Shown here: positions 12,453 through 24,521 of the stretch, piece by piece | Numbering within the stretch: the stretch's first letter is position 1 | Layout of the letters: every line of letters starts with the position of its first letter | Source of the DNA: Albifimbria verrucaria | Taxonomy: Eukaryota; Ascomycota; Sordariomycetes; Hypocreales; Stachybotryaceae | Direction of reading: 5' to 3' | Assembly (NCBI GenBank): GCA_020081605.1 | Contig: JAHREC010000011.1 | Location: 1,426,001-1,490,000, forward strand | DNA length: 64,000 bases | Made by a program: the position numbers and the translations under genes | The notes under the pieces: model-generated | Database searches by the model: none | Told to the model about the DNA's origin: nothing | What the model saw: the letters and a program-made list of their open reading frames with translations, nothing else

Positions 12453-13283
12453 AATGGGCAAAGGCTTAGTTGAATCGAGGAAGGGTCTCTTTGGGGATCT
12501 GCGCAGAAGGGACTGTCACCTATGAGAAAGTAGACTCAGGGCAAGGCGAGAAATCTAGTTTGCTGTGGTAGCGATGTCACGTAGTCGCATATGCTAAGTG
12601 ACCCTGTAATCTGGCCACGCATCTCATGCATACCCCTCTTTTTAAATGCTTAAGCACTTTTGTACCTCGCGCCTACGATGGATCCATTTTCTATAAATGC
12701 TTTTTAACGTTATCCAAGCTCTTCTGGGCATCGCGTCACTGCCCGCCTTGTACGATCGTAGCGCATATGCACCTGCTACACGCTGTGTCTGGGCTGAATG
12801 GCATGGACATGGCTGGTTTCCAACCCTAGTTTAGACTTCCCTCCTTCATGGTCATTGTGAGTCTAAATCATGAAACCGTTTCTGGCAATGTGAGAGAATG
12901 ATAGTCTAACTGTAGGCCTACGATAGCCGTGGGTATGGTTCTAACCAGGGTCTCTGCTTGATCAGAAATAGATCCACTATTTGAGAAAGGGTTAAGACTT
13001 TAATTACCACAATCTGCTATGTAAGGCTATGCACTATTCCAGTGAAGGGGCAATAAAAGTAACGTCCCCGGAGGGCAATATGACTTCTAGCCAGCCATAC
13101 GACGGTAGTATGCTGCTAATACTTCACCAAGTTTACTCAGATTGGTTATTTGCAGCACAAGGACTTCTCCAACAAAGCCCGCAAACCACCACTAATAAGA
13201 GCCATATCGTTAAACATATTCTTATCGCTGGATTTAAAGAGCAATCTCAAAGCGGATGGGGCATTTCGCCAGACTTGTTTCCA
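12453..13283. other. Intergenic region upstream of the ketosamine kinase gene; no gene recognised
   Basis: This stretch contains the presumed promoter of the minus-strand kinase gene. An open frame at 13,029-13,319 (96 codons) runs into the repeat at 13,284 and shows no family motif. I see no RNA gene here. Confidence 0.4.
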
Positions 13284-13637
13284 CAGTGGGCGGGCAGAAA
13301 TTCCGCATACTTGGTATAAATTTCTCAATAAATAATTAATTAAACATGAAATAATAAATGATTGAAACTAAAATACTATTTTAAATAAACTCATAATAAT
13401 AAATTATAAAATTTATATTTCTACTTTAAGGCTTTTTATAAGTAAAGATAACTATTAATATAGAGATTATAAGGTAGCTGAAACTTTTATCGTCTCATTG
13501 CATATAATAATTATAAAAATTATTAGATTTTAATGCGAGCGATTTATATATAACCAAGCCACCGACGTATCGAAGCGCCCTAGATAGGTTTTATAAGTAT
13601 TGCCTGCGAATTCGCAGTAAAGCCCTCACAGATAAAT
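13284..13637. repeat. Degraded AT-rich element related to the MITE at 2,713
   Basis: The left end, CAGTGGGCGGGCAGAAATTC at 13,284, is nearly identical to the left terminus of the element at 2,713. As there, it is followed by several hundred bases of almost pure A/T. A plausible but poor right terminus (TGCGAATTCGCAG, ending near 13,637) is present. No clear TA duplication can be seen, and the right boundary is uncertain. Confidence 0.45.
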
Positions 13638-14107
13638 AATCTATAATAGAAATGTAGCTCAAACATCTAAATCAAGAGCGCGGGCTTCTTTTCGGCTAAT
13701 TCCTCCAATGAGGGTTTTGCCATACATTTCATCTAAAGGAGACGAAGGTGCATAGTTTGCCTCCCCCACACAGGTAAGAAGGAAATGATGTACGTCAGCT
13801 TCAGCTCGATGCCGATCTGGGAATCCTTCATGCCAAGCTGTTGGTCGATGCAGGCATGCGGCGTAGATAATAGGACTTTCGCAATGTTACGGTGTTATTT
13901 AGGGGCACAGTAATCATGGCCCCCAATCACCCCTCCTACGTTCATATACCTTCAGTCATCCCCATGAAAGCCCAACCTGCATTTTGAAGACACTTGGACG
14001 TACGTGCAGAAGCCCGTGCTTTTCCAGAGATTCTTGGGTTTACGCAAGTCTGCTCGACATGTCTTGCTTCTGATGCAGGGCTGTCACCAACTCAAATGAC
14101 AAGTTGA

Positions 14108-15661
14108 TTGTATTCCAGGCGTAAAGCGTATCGTGTTCGAGATGTCCCCGAAGATTTCAGTCTGCTTTCTCCCCAGCAGCAACAACAAGTTCTCAACGGA
14201 CCTTCACTTTCACCCCCGACGGTCGATGTCTTACCCAATTTCGACAACCCGCCGAATAAGAATGATGTCTCATTCGTGATCGTCACTATTGGCCTAGCGG
14301 TATCATCAATAGCGATTCTGTTACGGGTATATTCCATGGCATTCGTTGTTCGGAGAATGACCATTCAAGACTGTATGCCTCTCGTTCTCTCTCGAGGATC
14401 AGCAAGACTGACATATCCGCTATAGTTCTAGCAATCGCAGGATTTGTAACTAGTCATGGCTCTTCTTTAATGTAAGAAACCTACTGACACGCGATAGGGC
14501 ACCTTTGTTGGCTTCTCCTACTGCGGTTACCGCTTAATTGCTGGTACAGGGGCCTTTGTCCACCAATGGGACATTCGACTCAAAGATCTTCCCGAGTTTC
14601 TATATGTATGTCTACAGGATGAACACATATCAACCCAGTCCTTTGAATACGAAAAAAAAACAGTACTAATTGGTGAATAGGTCATCAAAGTAGCTTCCAG
14701 TTTCTATTCAGCGACAATGGGATGCCTGAAAGTTGCCATCCTCTTGGAATGGCTCCGGATATTCACTCCACGTGGCACTTCAAGCGGCTTCAGAGTAAGA
14801 TATTAACCCGAGGCACTTTTTACACAGCTTTCAAATAGGTCCCATGTTGCTGAATACCACTTTGCAGTATGCTTCCTACGCCCTTTTGGTCATAAATGCC
14901 CTGTACTATGCGACTTCGCTTATAGCAGGAAACCTTGCCTGCATACCGCATGAGAAAATATGGAATCCGCTGCTTCCAGGAAAGTGTATAAACCGCAAGG
15001 CACTAGATACTGCGAATGCTGGCATCAACATCTTGTCTACCATCTTCATTCTTTTTCTTCCTCAAAGGGTCATTTGGTCTTTGGGGATAACAAGAAGGAT
15101 GAAAGTGAACGTCTCCATGGTATTTGCAATCGGTTTGTTGTGCGCTCATGCTTCATATACCTCGACCTTCAAACTAGATAATTGGCTAACCGTTTATTTG
15201 GTTGCAGAGCTGTCGCTTCAGCAGCTTCTCGGCTTGCCACTACCATTCAGTATCTGCGCTCAGATGACACAACCTTCTATGTATCTGGTATGGCGCTTTC
15301 ATGTATTGCTGAACAGACGTGTGCATTAGTGGTTTTTGTGTACCTTGCATTCCAAATATATTCCGCCAGACCAAAACATTCCCAAAGCCTGACACCACGC
15401 ATAACCGGCCTGCCACTTCATCAACTTGGAGAGCCGAAACCAACGATCATCTGATGACCAGTATTTACCAGCAACCGCTGCACTCACACCAGAACAAAAG
15501 TGGGAGCCGAGTGCCATTCAGCGAAGCGACTCCCAGGCGACTTTGCCTTTAGCTCTACAGAAGAACTTTATGGTCGATATGATAATCCAATGCCTACATC
15601 TTACACTCCTCGCGGACGTATCAGAAGGACAGATCATGTTCCAGATGAGGCAATTCGGTAG
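14108..15661 (+). CDS. SAT4/rhodopsin-fold family integral membrane protein (7-TM)
   Basis: Fungus-specific seven-helix plasma-membrane protein of the SAT4/PTH11-related class. Hydrophobic helices visible in order include VSFVIVTIGLAVSSIAILL, FLAIAGFG, VASSFYSATMGCLKVAILL, YASYALLVINALYYATSLIA, ILSTIFILFLPQRVIW and VSMVFAIGLLAVASAASRL, then the last near 15,300 (CIAEQTCALVVFVYL). The conserved helix-2 start (RRMTIQD) and the CIPHEKIWNP loop support the family. At least five short introns are inferred (for example 14,371-14,425 and a GTGCGC...TTGCAG intron ending near 15,206). The start codon is unclear because the first frame lacks an early ATG, and a one-base shift lies near 14,840. The cytoplasmic tail continues across shifts near 15,370-15,560 to TAG 15,659-15,661. 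Ligand unknown. Confidence 0.65.
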
Positions 15662-16659
15662 GATAGGTTTGATAGAGAAAGGTAAAAATCCATTTTTCTA
15701 ATCAGGAATGTCGGACCTGGGTCAAATCAACTGCAAACCCCATCGTTGGACATACATTTTGGATAGTGGGTAGTCCTCCAATAAAAACCAGTTTGGAAAA
15801 CAGCCTACGCTTGCTGCTGTGTTGACTTTACACCGTTTGGGAGGACAGGCTGCTATGATGGCAGTGGGGAGGGAGGCTCCAAAAGGCTTCCGATCCAGTT
15901 ACAGCGATCTGGCCAAGCATCGCTGTCGCCTGGGGTATGGCCAGTGTATTGGCTTCTGGGCTTTTTGCTTCCTATTTTCTCCTTTCTGCGTATTGACTGG
16001 CTTCTTCTGCTCTTGTGTCTGGATTAGGAGGAGCACTGGCAGCCCGTCCAAGTTCAATCTCAATCGAAAAACCAACCTGAACTAAATCTTCATCAATTGT
16101 CTCGCAGTTCCAATCCTGGCAATGAAGACTTTGAATAAAGAAGCTTTTTATAACTGTGCCCGGCAATCTATTCCAGTTAACCTGTAAAACATTGGAAACT
16201 CCAGCTAATAGCGACGATAACTCGATAAAGTATTGATGTCGTTAGGAGATATCAGATGCTCAAAACACGTTCAGTATTGGTTGTCTGACTATCAGGCATA
16301 GTTCCACCCTGGCATCACCATCAACTAATTTTCTCTTCGCTCGTGCGGTTAGATGCTTGTCGTCCCAGCTTGAGATTCAACTAAGTGGCCCTGAACTGAG
16401 TCAAATTGCTTAGGCTTGGCTTAAGTAAGAATAGCTCCACACGCTTGCTGCCATACAGGATTTGTTCGAGCATCCATGGTTTAACGAATGTAGGTGATTC
16501 AGGAAGTTGCTTTCTCGAAAGGCTTGAAGAATCGTTGGCCAGCATACAGTTACATAGGAGAGAATGCGACAAGCGAGTGGTGTCTCCTCGATAGAATTTG
16601 ACGGTGATGGTGTTTTGCACAACTCATAATACAAAGAGGGGCTTATTGCTCACCTCATA
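15662..16659. other. Intergenic region; no gene recognised
   Basis: Open frames of 60-90 codons occur on both strands (for example 15,819-16,085 plus and 16,381-16,620 minus), but none carries recognisable motifs. The region separates the SAT4 gene from a HET gene scrap. Confidence 0.35.
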
Positions 16660-17049
16660 GTGGACAAATTCGGCTCCATTTCGCAAGCACCAGAACGCCC
16701 GCATCGTCTCGCACAGTTGCGGGGCGCTATAAAGGCTCTTCAACTCAACTACAGCGGTGCTTTTGGTGTTTCCAACTTTGACTTATCAGATTTACCCCAC
16801 GGTTTTATGCCCTGTGTGAATAGAGGTTTAGTCAAAACTAAGCTTGGATACTTGGGCTTGGCACCAAGACAAGCTCAAATTGGCGATGCAGCTGTTCTCT
16901 TGGCAGGTTCTGAAGCACCGCTGGTTCTGCGAAAGTCCGGCAACCGATACAAATTAGTTAGCGACTGCTACATACATGGGTTAATGGAAGGGAATTATGG
17001 GATCAGAAGAGGTAAGAATTATTTTGGATCCATTGAACACCTGAGTTGA
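16660..17049 (+). pseudogene. C-terminal fragment of a HET-type protein
   Basis: An open stretch of about 129 codons without its own good ATG. The second half has the typical C-terminal signature of HET proteins: TKLGYLGLAPRQAQIGDAA, then LLAGSEAPLVLRKSGNRY, then DCYIHGLMEGN. In such proteins this block lies hundreds of residues downstream of the HET domain, and I find no HET domain upstream of it here. It is therefore read as a relic of a deleted or rearranged gene. Confidence 0.6.
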
Positions 17050-18038
17050 ACCTGCGACAGAGAACATAGACTACACAATTGCCCAACAAGCTTTTTTTTT
17101 CTCTATGTGGAGCAGAAATCTTTGCCTGAACCTCTTGGCATTCAATTCCTTAATTTAGAAACTGGTATTTGAAGCTGAAGGAGGGTCGCCTTTTCGTGCT
17201 GCTCATAACTAAACTGGGTCAGGCTCAGGTGGAAATGGTCCGAAGGCGCAGGTGAACAGGGGCAATCAATGGCTCGGATAATGTCGGTGGCTGGAGACAC
17301 ACATTTCAAGTCCGCAAAATCCGAACCATCTTGTCCGCTGTTCCGTCAGTTATGAATTGGTGTGTACAGAGGAGAAGGGCTTGATACCTATCAGCAATCC
17401 TAACTTGCTGTTACTAAAGCGGCCTCCATCGCTCATCAGACACTACTGTTGAGGACTTTGTATTCAGGATGCAAAGTCACTTGAGGAGAGGCTTGTGCTA
17501 TGTTGCCAGTCCTTCGCATTCAGTTAGTTTTATTTTTGGGCTCTCCATTCGTTATGACCTAGTAAGCCCCGCTGACAAAAAGGGTATCCTTCCTATGTAA
17601 AATATCGCCAGGGTTCGGGTTGTTAGGTTGCATCGAGCCTTGTTCGTAGCTACTAGGGTCCTAGACTACCTGTAGAGAAGGCCTTTGCTCCTTCTGTGAT
17701 GTTCGTCCTGCCACCTAAGCTCGTAGACGAGCAAATGAGGTCCTGGTATACCCATGCAATACTACAGGAGCCCGCCATCGGCAATTCATTCAGGATAAGC
17801 TCATGCATCACGAGGCTTGGAGCTTACACCCTGGAAGCTGAAACCCAGAGCCGCATTTTCTTCTCCCCGCCCTGGCCCCTGGCATCCCAGCCCCAGATCT
17901 GCAGAAAGCCCCAGCGGTAATCAATTAAGTCATTCCACCTCCCAAAAGCCAGGCTCTCCCATTGACTGTGCTGTCTTGTGTATTCTTCGCATATTCTTAA
18001 TCCTCGGGAAATGTTTTGTTCTTAACTAGTACTTACCC
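17050..18038. other. Intergenic region; promoter of the large CorA-like gene
   Basis: No coding sequence recognised. The frame at 17,696-17,920 has no family features. The last few hundred bases before 18,039 probably carry the promoter and leader of the large gene. Confidence 0.4.
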
Positions 18039-21000
18039 ATGGCTGAAACGTCAGCGTATGTTCCACCACCACTATGGAAATCGGAAGATGTACCCGGAAT
18101 TGCCGACTCGGAGTTCACAAACTACATCTCGCTCGAAAACCACGCACCTTTTCATCCCGCAGAGACACAATGTAAGGCTTGGAAGGAGGCTCCTAACCCT
18201 GAAGCCTGGTCGGCTTTTGGAGATCGAGGGACAACAGCAATGGTCAGCGCCTACGGAGACCTGATTCAATTCGGCACCTATACTGGTCAAGGCCGTTCTG
18301 GCATGTTTACTGCTGATCGTCGGTCTATGAGTGAGCCGTATCTGGTTGAAAGCAGAACAGAAAGGTTGCGTAATTGGTCCGGCGCTACCGTTAATGAATC
18401 CTACGGCCTAAATATCCATGAGATTATTCTGGAATCTGAAGATGAGCCGACTTCGGATTCCGCTTCGGAAACATCCTCTTCTGCAGCATCTTCTGCAGCA
18501 TCTTCTGAAGCATCCCCGAAGCCTGTTCAAATATTCCCTTCACGGAACTTCCACAACTTGAATATGTCAATTACCGCTGGCCGAGGTTTCAGAGCGGTGA
18601 GAATTCTGGCCGATCAAACATCACCACTCAGTGGATCGTACATGACGGGCTGGTCATGCAGCAAGTTCGCGTTATTAATACAAGCCCAGACAAGCTATGT
18701 GTGAAATTCACTATGGATTTGAGGGACTCTATGTGGATTCGAGATCTTGATCATATGGATTCGGCATACAACTTCAATGAGTCATATGACAACCATGTTC
18801 CACTATTTGGACCCCATAACTACAGTTGGATTCTAACACGAGAGCTTGAACCGCTCCAGGCTGTTGATAAGACCGACTATGAAGGAGACACGATAGAAGT
18901 CATAAACGAGACAGAAACCAAGGGCGATACAGAAATCAGGAACGAAGCAGAGTTGAAGGGCGAGAGCATAAATCAGACGATCAAACCCACATCTGATCCG
19001 ATGACGAGTGACTCGTTATTGCATGGTGCAAATGGCACAGTTGCAGTCATTTTGTCAGTACTACAAGATGGGCAGTTGTTGAAACTTGAGCCTCCTGCCG
19101 ACAAAGACTATCCTCTGTCCTTGGTCTGCCAAACGACTCTGGAAGGGATAGCAGGGAATAGTCCCACCGATCCGCAGACACAACCATTGAAAATTCCTTC
19201 GAGTGCCACAGAAGTTGTCATTGCTTACAAAATGATTATCCTTCCTTCTTCGACAGCTGATTGGAAGAATTTTATCATTCCGGCATCCGCAATGAATGTT
19301 GACAGGATTTTATCGAATGAGCCATTCAGTGATTCCATGAATCTCTCTATAATGGGTGGGAAACTGGATCTCAAACAGAAAAATAACGATGAAAACATTC
19401 AAGGCTCCTCTAACATCAATGTTATGAGTGATAATAAAGTTGGAGCGTCAGGTGTGGATCAGGAGTCATACGCCAAAGCACCCCAAAAACAGCCCCAACC
19501 ATCCGGATTGCCGGATCAGGCCGAACATGCCTCCAGTCATATAGAATTCGTGATACGGAGACAGTTGGAGCATATTTTGTCCAACTGCTCGATTCCCCTC
19601 AAGCCACCCAGGCTATACGAAGATGGCAGTTTTGAAGCATACTGGACTGGAGAAGCAGTTCCGGTTGCTCTAACCTGTGGGGACTTTTCCTTTCATCGCA
19701 TCACCTCATCCGCAAGCTTGTGAGTTTTTTACCCTTGTCTTCTGAATTTCTGTGACCTTCTCTTTCGTGTTGATTTTACCTTGGACCTATTTAGCTTTTA
19801 TGATAGAATTCCCAAGTCTAGGTGATTTCATCTTATCATCACAATATTTCACATATGAGAAAAACTTCCTGAATGACAGGCTCAGCGCACCTCGGGCTGC
19901 AAGTGCAGTTCGAAGAATATATGTTTCTGTATCACTCATCTCTAATCCATCACTGACTCCTGTGTTAGCTTCGCATTTCAGTTTCTTCTGGATATAGCAA
20001 GGAAAATCAAGAGCTCGCCCTATCACGAGGAGGTGTACGGACAGTTCCTCTTACAGAGAATTACTGAAACCTGTAGAGGTCACGTGCTCTGGCTCATGAA
20101 TGCCGAAAAAACCACCTCGGGATGCTTATCTGCCAATTACTGGGTGAAAGGCAAGATCATGAATACCGAAAACACTTCGAGTCACGTACCCAGAGATAGT
20201 CTTACTGACACTGCTTTCCAAATCATCAAGATAGGTACATATATCGAGGAGTATCCAGACAAGAAAATCGATTTACAACCTTCCTTCACTTCCGCATGCT
20301 TGTCATGGCTTGTTGAACTTGAGAAGCAAGATCAACGAGCCTGCTCTGCATGGCCACACGCCTTTGAAGATGACGTGAACCTCTTTCGCCTAGATGATCA
20401 TGTCTGGATCTGGAGAGCCCTAAAATCCATCGATACCCTAGGCCTATGGCCCGACCTTGTCAAGGAATCAGATCGCAAGGACCTTTCAAGGAAGTTTGCA
20501 TATCGAGATGTTCAGCGCGAAATTCTCCGTCGTTTCACAACCCAGAATGATGTATCCAGGAAGAGGATGTTAGCAACAACTCGCTCATGTCGGGAGACTA
20601 GATTCCTGTTCCATGCCCGTGACACTGTTTTGTTTTACTCTCTGGATTGGGAATTTGCTCTGGCCGATGTCTCGTTTCACGATCTGTGGACTAGTACCAT
20701 CCAGGTACAACGAACCCACGAGGAAAACCAAGAAACCCGATGGGATAATGCTTTGCGCTATGCACTAGCCGTACAAATGGGCAGCAGAGGGCATAGCATC
20801 AACAAGCGCACGCCCGAAGCTCTTGTGCAGTCCTCACTCAGGGTATTGGTGCGAAGCTCTAGTCCAAATGGGCTCTTTGCTGGACAGCTAGATGAAACCA
20901 CAAAGGAACCGGTGCTGTTTTACAGAGAGTCTGATCGGGACTTCCATTTTCACGCCGCTTTTGAAATTCCGTTCCTGCTACTCACGGAGGCATTGCGAAT

Positions 21001-23935
21001 CACCAAGGTTCCGCCTGAAGATAAGGCGAGGCGGGCTTCTGTTGCGCTAGGAGTAGTCAGCGACATTGACGAGCTGCCACAAATGCTTGCGCAACAGGCT
21101 AGTCTACGTGTACTAGGAGGAACATCTACCCCTGCCAATGCCCCAGTAACTATGGATATACTAGATGCTCGGGATGAGAAGATTACTCGTGCGGCAGAGT
21201 CCATCCACAGACGTGGGGCGATGAAGAAAGTTTTGCCTTTCAATCATTTCATGGATTCAACACATGTTGTCGAGATCGAAGAAGAATGGCTGTATAACTA
21301 TCCAGCATTTCTCATGAACGACAAATCACCCTCGGTGATACAAGTCCAGCGAACCATTGCCCAGGCTGTTATAGAGGGTGTTTATGTCCGCGAGCCGCTT
21401 GAAGAATTATTATCAAGTCGCCCGGATGTAGCTGTAACCATTGCGAAAGCTGACCATCGTGTCAGAAGGGAACTGTGCAGAGATATTCCTTGGGACTCTT
21501 GGCTGGAGCCAGATAACATATCAGCACTAAAGCAAATTCTCTTAGAAGAGAGTACTTTACGCCATACAGTGGGCAAAGTCATGGAAAAGACCATACCTCC
21601 GACAATCCGGGCTATTCTCCTCAGCGGTAGCCTTGCTAGTTTGGATTCAAACAAACCTGATGTGAAGACTCTTACGCCTGGCATCACCGATAACCATGTT
21701 GTAAAATCTCCACCAACATCAAACTACCCTCAGTTTGAAACACCCAGGATTTCGACAAGTTCTCGACGCAACATCATGCCTCCATCACCCACAATGGAGA
21801 ATCTTGACTCTGCCATCAACACTCTTCACTTAGATCCATTCACCGCCTTCGTGAGGACTGCGGAAGTGCGAAAGGCCATACGCAATTTCTTGTTACGAGA
21901 GACAGATATTTTGGTCCGATGTATACAGAGCTTTGAGGTTTTTCGTAAGGCTATCGCTGCGATTGTTGCTTCGGACAACGAATTGGTTGCGCACGCAATT
22001 TCGAACTCAATGCAGGTACATGTTAAATTGCAAAACATTCTAACGAAGGGTCCTGTTGGTCGCTTAAGAGTCATTCGTCAGGCAATGCTATCGTACCTTA
22101 AGAGGAGCGTCTCGGATCTGATAAACTGGGACGACCCATATCACTTCGATGCACAAGGAGAGACTTGGGTAACAGATATTAGAAAGAAACAATCGCAGGG
22201 GAAACGAGACAGAGGGAGTGATTGCGCCACCCAGAGTTATGATAATCGGGAATTGTGGCATGAGCTCGTCAAGATGCGCAGACCAGCTGATGCCAAGAAA
22301 CGGTTCATCGTGTGGGCTCGCGCTTCTCTGCACACGGCCTTGGTGTGTTCCTTGAGTAGCCCTGAAGTCGAGCAAACACCACTGAATTTGTTCTTTGACC
22401 GCCATTCAAACTACGATCTGTATTTCTTTGACGATACCACGGCGCACACAAACACCTGGGAAACTGAATTTCATCTTAGTTTCTACCAAATAATGAGGCC
22501 TGGTAGTGTGGGCCCTACAGGTTTGCCCAAGCCATACAACGAACCATTTCTCGGCCGCATTGGAGGGACATTGACCAAGGCCTCGATGAGCTTCCGAATA
22601 TTTGGGGACTTCTTTGATCGCTACTGGACCTGCCATTCCTCGGAGTACATACCAAATAAAGGACCTTTCAGAATGCCTAAAACCATTTCTGATGATGACA
22701 AGTCCCTGAGACAACGCAAAGTGCTGGAGCTTCACTTATTTGAACACATCCTAACGGTCTTGGTTGAGAGTACACGTGAGATTTACGAAGAGGTCAGGGA
22801 CGAGCTTGGTGTGCGCGATGGAACAATATCTTCGATGGATCTGAACAGCGATGATTACTTTTCCTCAAGTGCCCATTGGCAGGAGTGTCAGCAGATATTA
22901 CATGCTGTCGAAGACCAACTCGAGCATATAATTGCGGTAGTCGTCAAGTGGAGTCGAGAGTCAAGGATCGAGGATCGGAAAAACCACGATGGACTCGAAA
23001 CGACGAACGAAAGTATGGTGGACACATCAAAAAGCGACTAAGTTCCAGTAACGACAAAATCCGGGATATGCGTCGACTTCACGCCGATATAAACGCTCTC
23101 AAAGAGCAGCTGATGAGGAACAAGACCGAATTCGCAACGACCTCAGCCTACGTGGAGCCGAGAACATTCGCTTCTTCACCTATGTCACCGTCGTATTCCT
23201 TCCCTCGGTTTCGCATCGAGTATTTTCAGCATGAGCGAGGTACCAAACGCGTCCTTGATAGGTAGTATGGCCGCATGCGCTGCGGTCGCCTTCTTCATAA
23301 CGGTGGTCGCCCTGATCAATGCTGAAACTCTAGGGAGTGCAGTCGGCAGAGTTTCCCGACACATCGCCAGATTTTCAGAATTGACAATGAATCGAAGCTG
23401 GGTCGTTCGTAAGCGCAAGCAAGCCAAGGCAGCAGCATCCGAAAATTACGGAACCAGTGTCGTCACCGTGGACCTGCGCATGGCAAATCAGAAGCCTATG
23501 AAAAGAACAAAGTGGCATATTCGGTTCTGGCTTGTGTATTTGTTGGTCGAGCTGCCAGTTGAGCGCGTTGCATTTGCATACAAAAGCATGCAGGATGATA
23601 AGTGGACTTGGTTTACATGCCTAAATGTCATTCTCGCCTTCATTCTGTTGCCGTTTTGCATCTTCGTTTGGCTTATTAGAGTCGCCGCCTACAACGGGAT
23701 GGATCTGATTTGGCTACTCTGGGGTAAGTTTTCTCTTGTACTTTGTTCCCAAACTTTGCAACTGACTGGTTGTAGACTACGTTGAACGGTTCGTATCAAG
23801 GGAGAATCCGATGATGATCTGTTTTCCCCGTTTTTGGACAAGCTCCTGAGACCTGAGGCTATACACAGGCCTTTCAAGGTTTCGAAGGAGAAAAGAGAGA
23901 AGAAAGTGCTCCCTAATGAGACACAAAACAACTAG
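18039..23935 (+). CDS. Very large protein: glycosidase-like N-terminal region plus CorA-like membrane C-terminus
   Basis: A protein of about 1,860 residues. ATG 18,039 starts MAETSAYVPPPLW. The N-terminal part contains GDRGTTAMVSAYGDL and GMFTADRRSMSEP, which resemble the beta-sandwich start of GH15-like enzymes, followed by a serine/alanine-repeat linker near 18,460-18,520. A frame break at the T-run 18,587-18,589 precedes the next segment. An intron of about 249 bp (19,720-19,968) leads into a 3-kb uninterrupted frame containing FRLDDHVWIWRALKS, which resembles an (alpha/alpha)-barrel helix. Near the end, RNDLSLRGAENIRFFTYVTV starts the CorA/ZntB-like membrane pair, but the GMN motif position reads SMS. 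Two more hydrophobic segments follow near 23,515-23,690. A 52-bp intron (23,724-23,775) precedes a charged tail ending at 23,935. Further shifts are near 22,995-23,140, at 23,203 and near 23,795. Transport and enzyme roles are both inferred. Confidence 0.65.
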
Positions 23936-24521
23936 ACTGAACTAGAAACTTGCTCATGGACCAAGTGTTGTCCGTATAATTATCGTAGGGACGAGTCTTG
24001 AGATCAAATTGGGACAATCACTGGAAATGGCCCCAACAACCCGAATTGGTATGTGACGCACGTCGACTATAAAGCACCGATAGGTGGGAACAAATTTCAT
24101 AGAATATTGTAAATATATTCAAGTATAATGATCAGACAAATCTATTAAATTTACCACTATGTTTTAATATTAATCGATTGGTTTCTACTATTTTTCTTCT
24201 TTTATCGAATAATGAATTTCTAGCAGAAATCCAAGACCTACCAGCTGGTTCATGTCTGTCATATTGACGATCCATATTCAGTCTCAGGATGAGCTCATAT
24301 CATGAAGACAAGGGTCATTAATACATCTACAACATTTAGTATAGTTTCATAGTTTTACTTATGACATACAAAACGAGCAATTTTGAACGCGAATGAATGA
24401 GCCAAGAAAAAGAAACAAACATGCAGACATTTACGGCAAAATTTCACGCCATCGCATTAATGAGGGACGACTCCTCGACGGGAAGGAGCTCAACATTGAA
24501 TATATCTTTAGCTATCCAATA
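23936..24521. other. AT-rich intergenic spacer
   Basis: No gene seen. The middle (about 24,100-24,210) is strongly A/T rich. The spacer separates two convergent genes, so it should contain both 3' ends. Confidence 0.45.
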
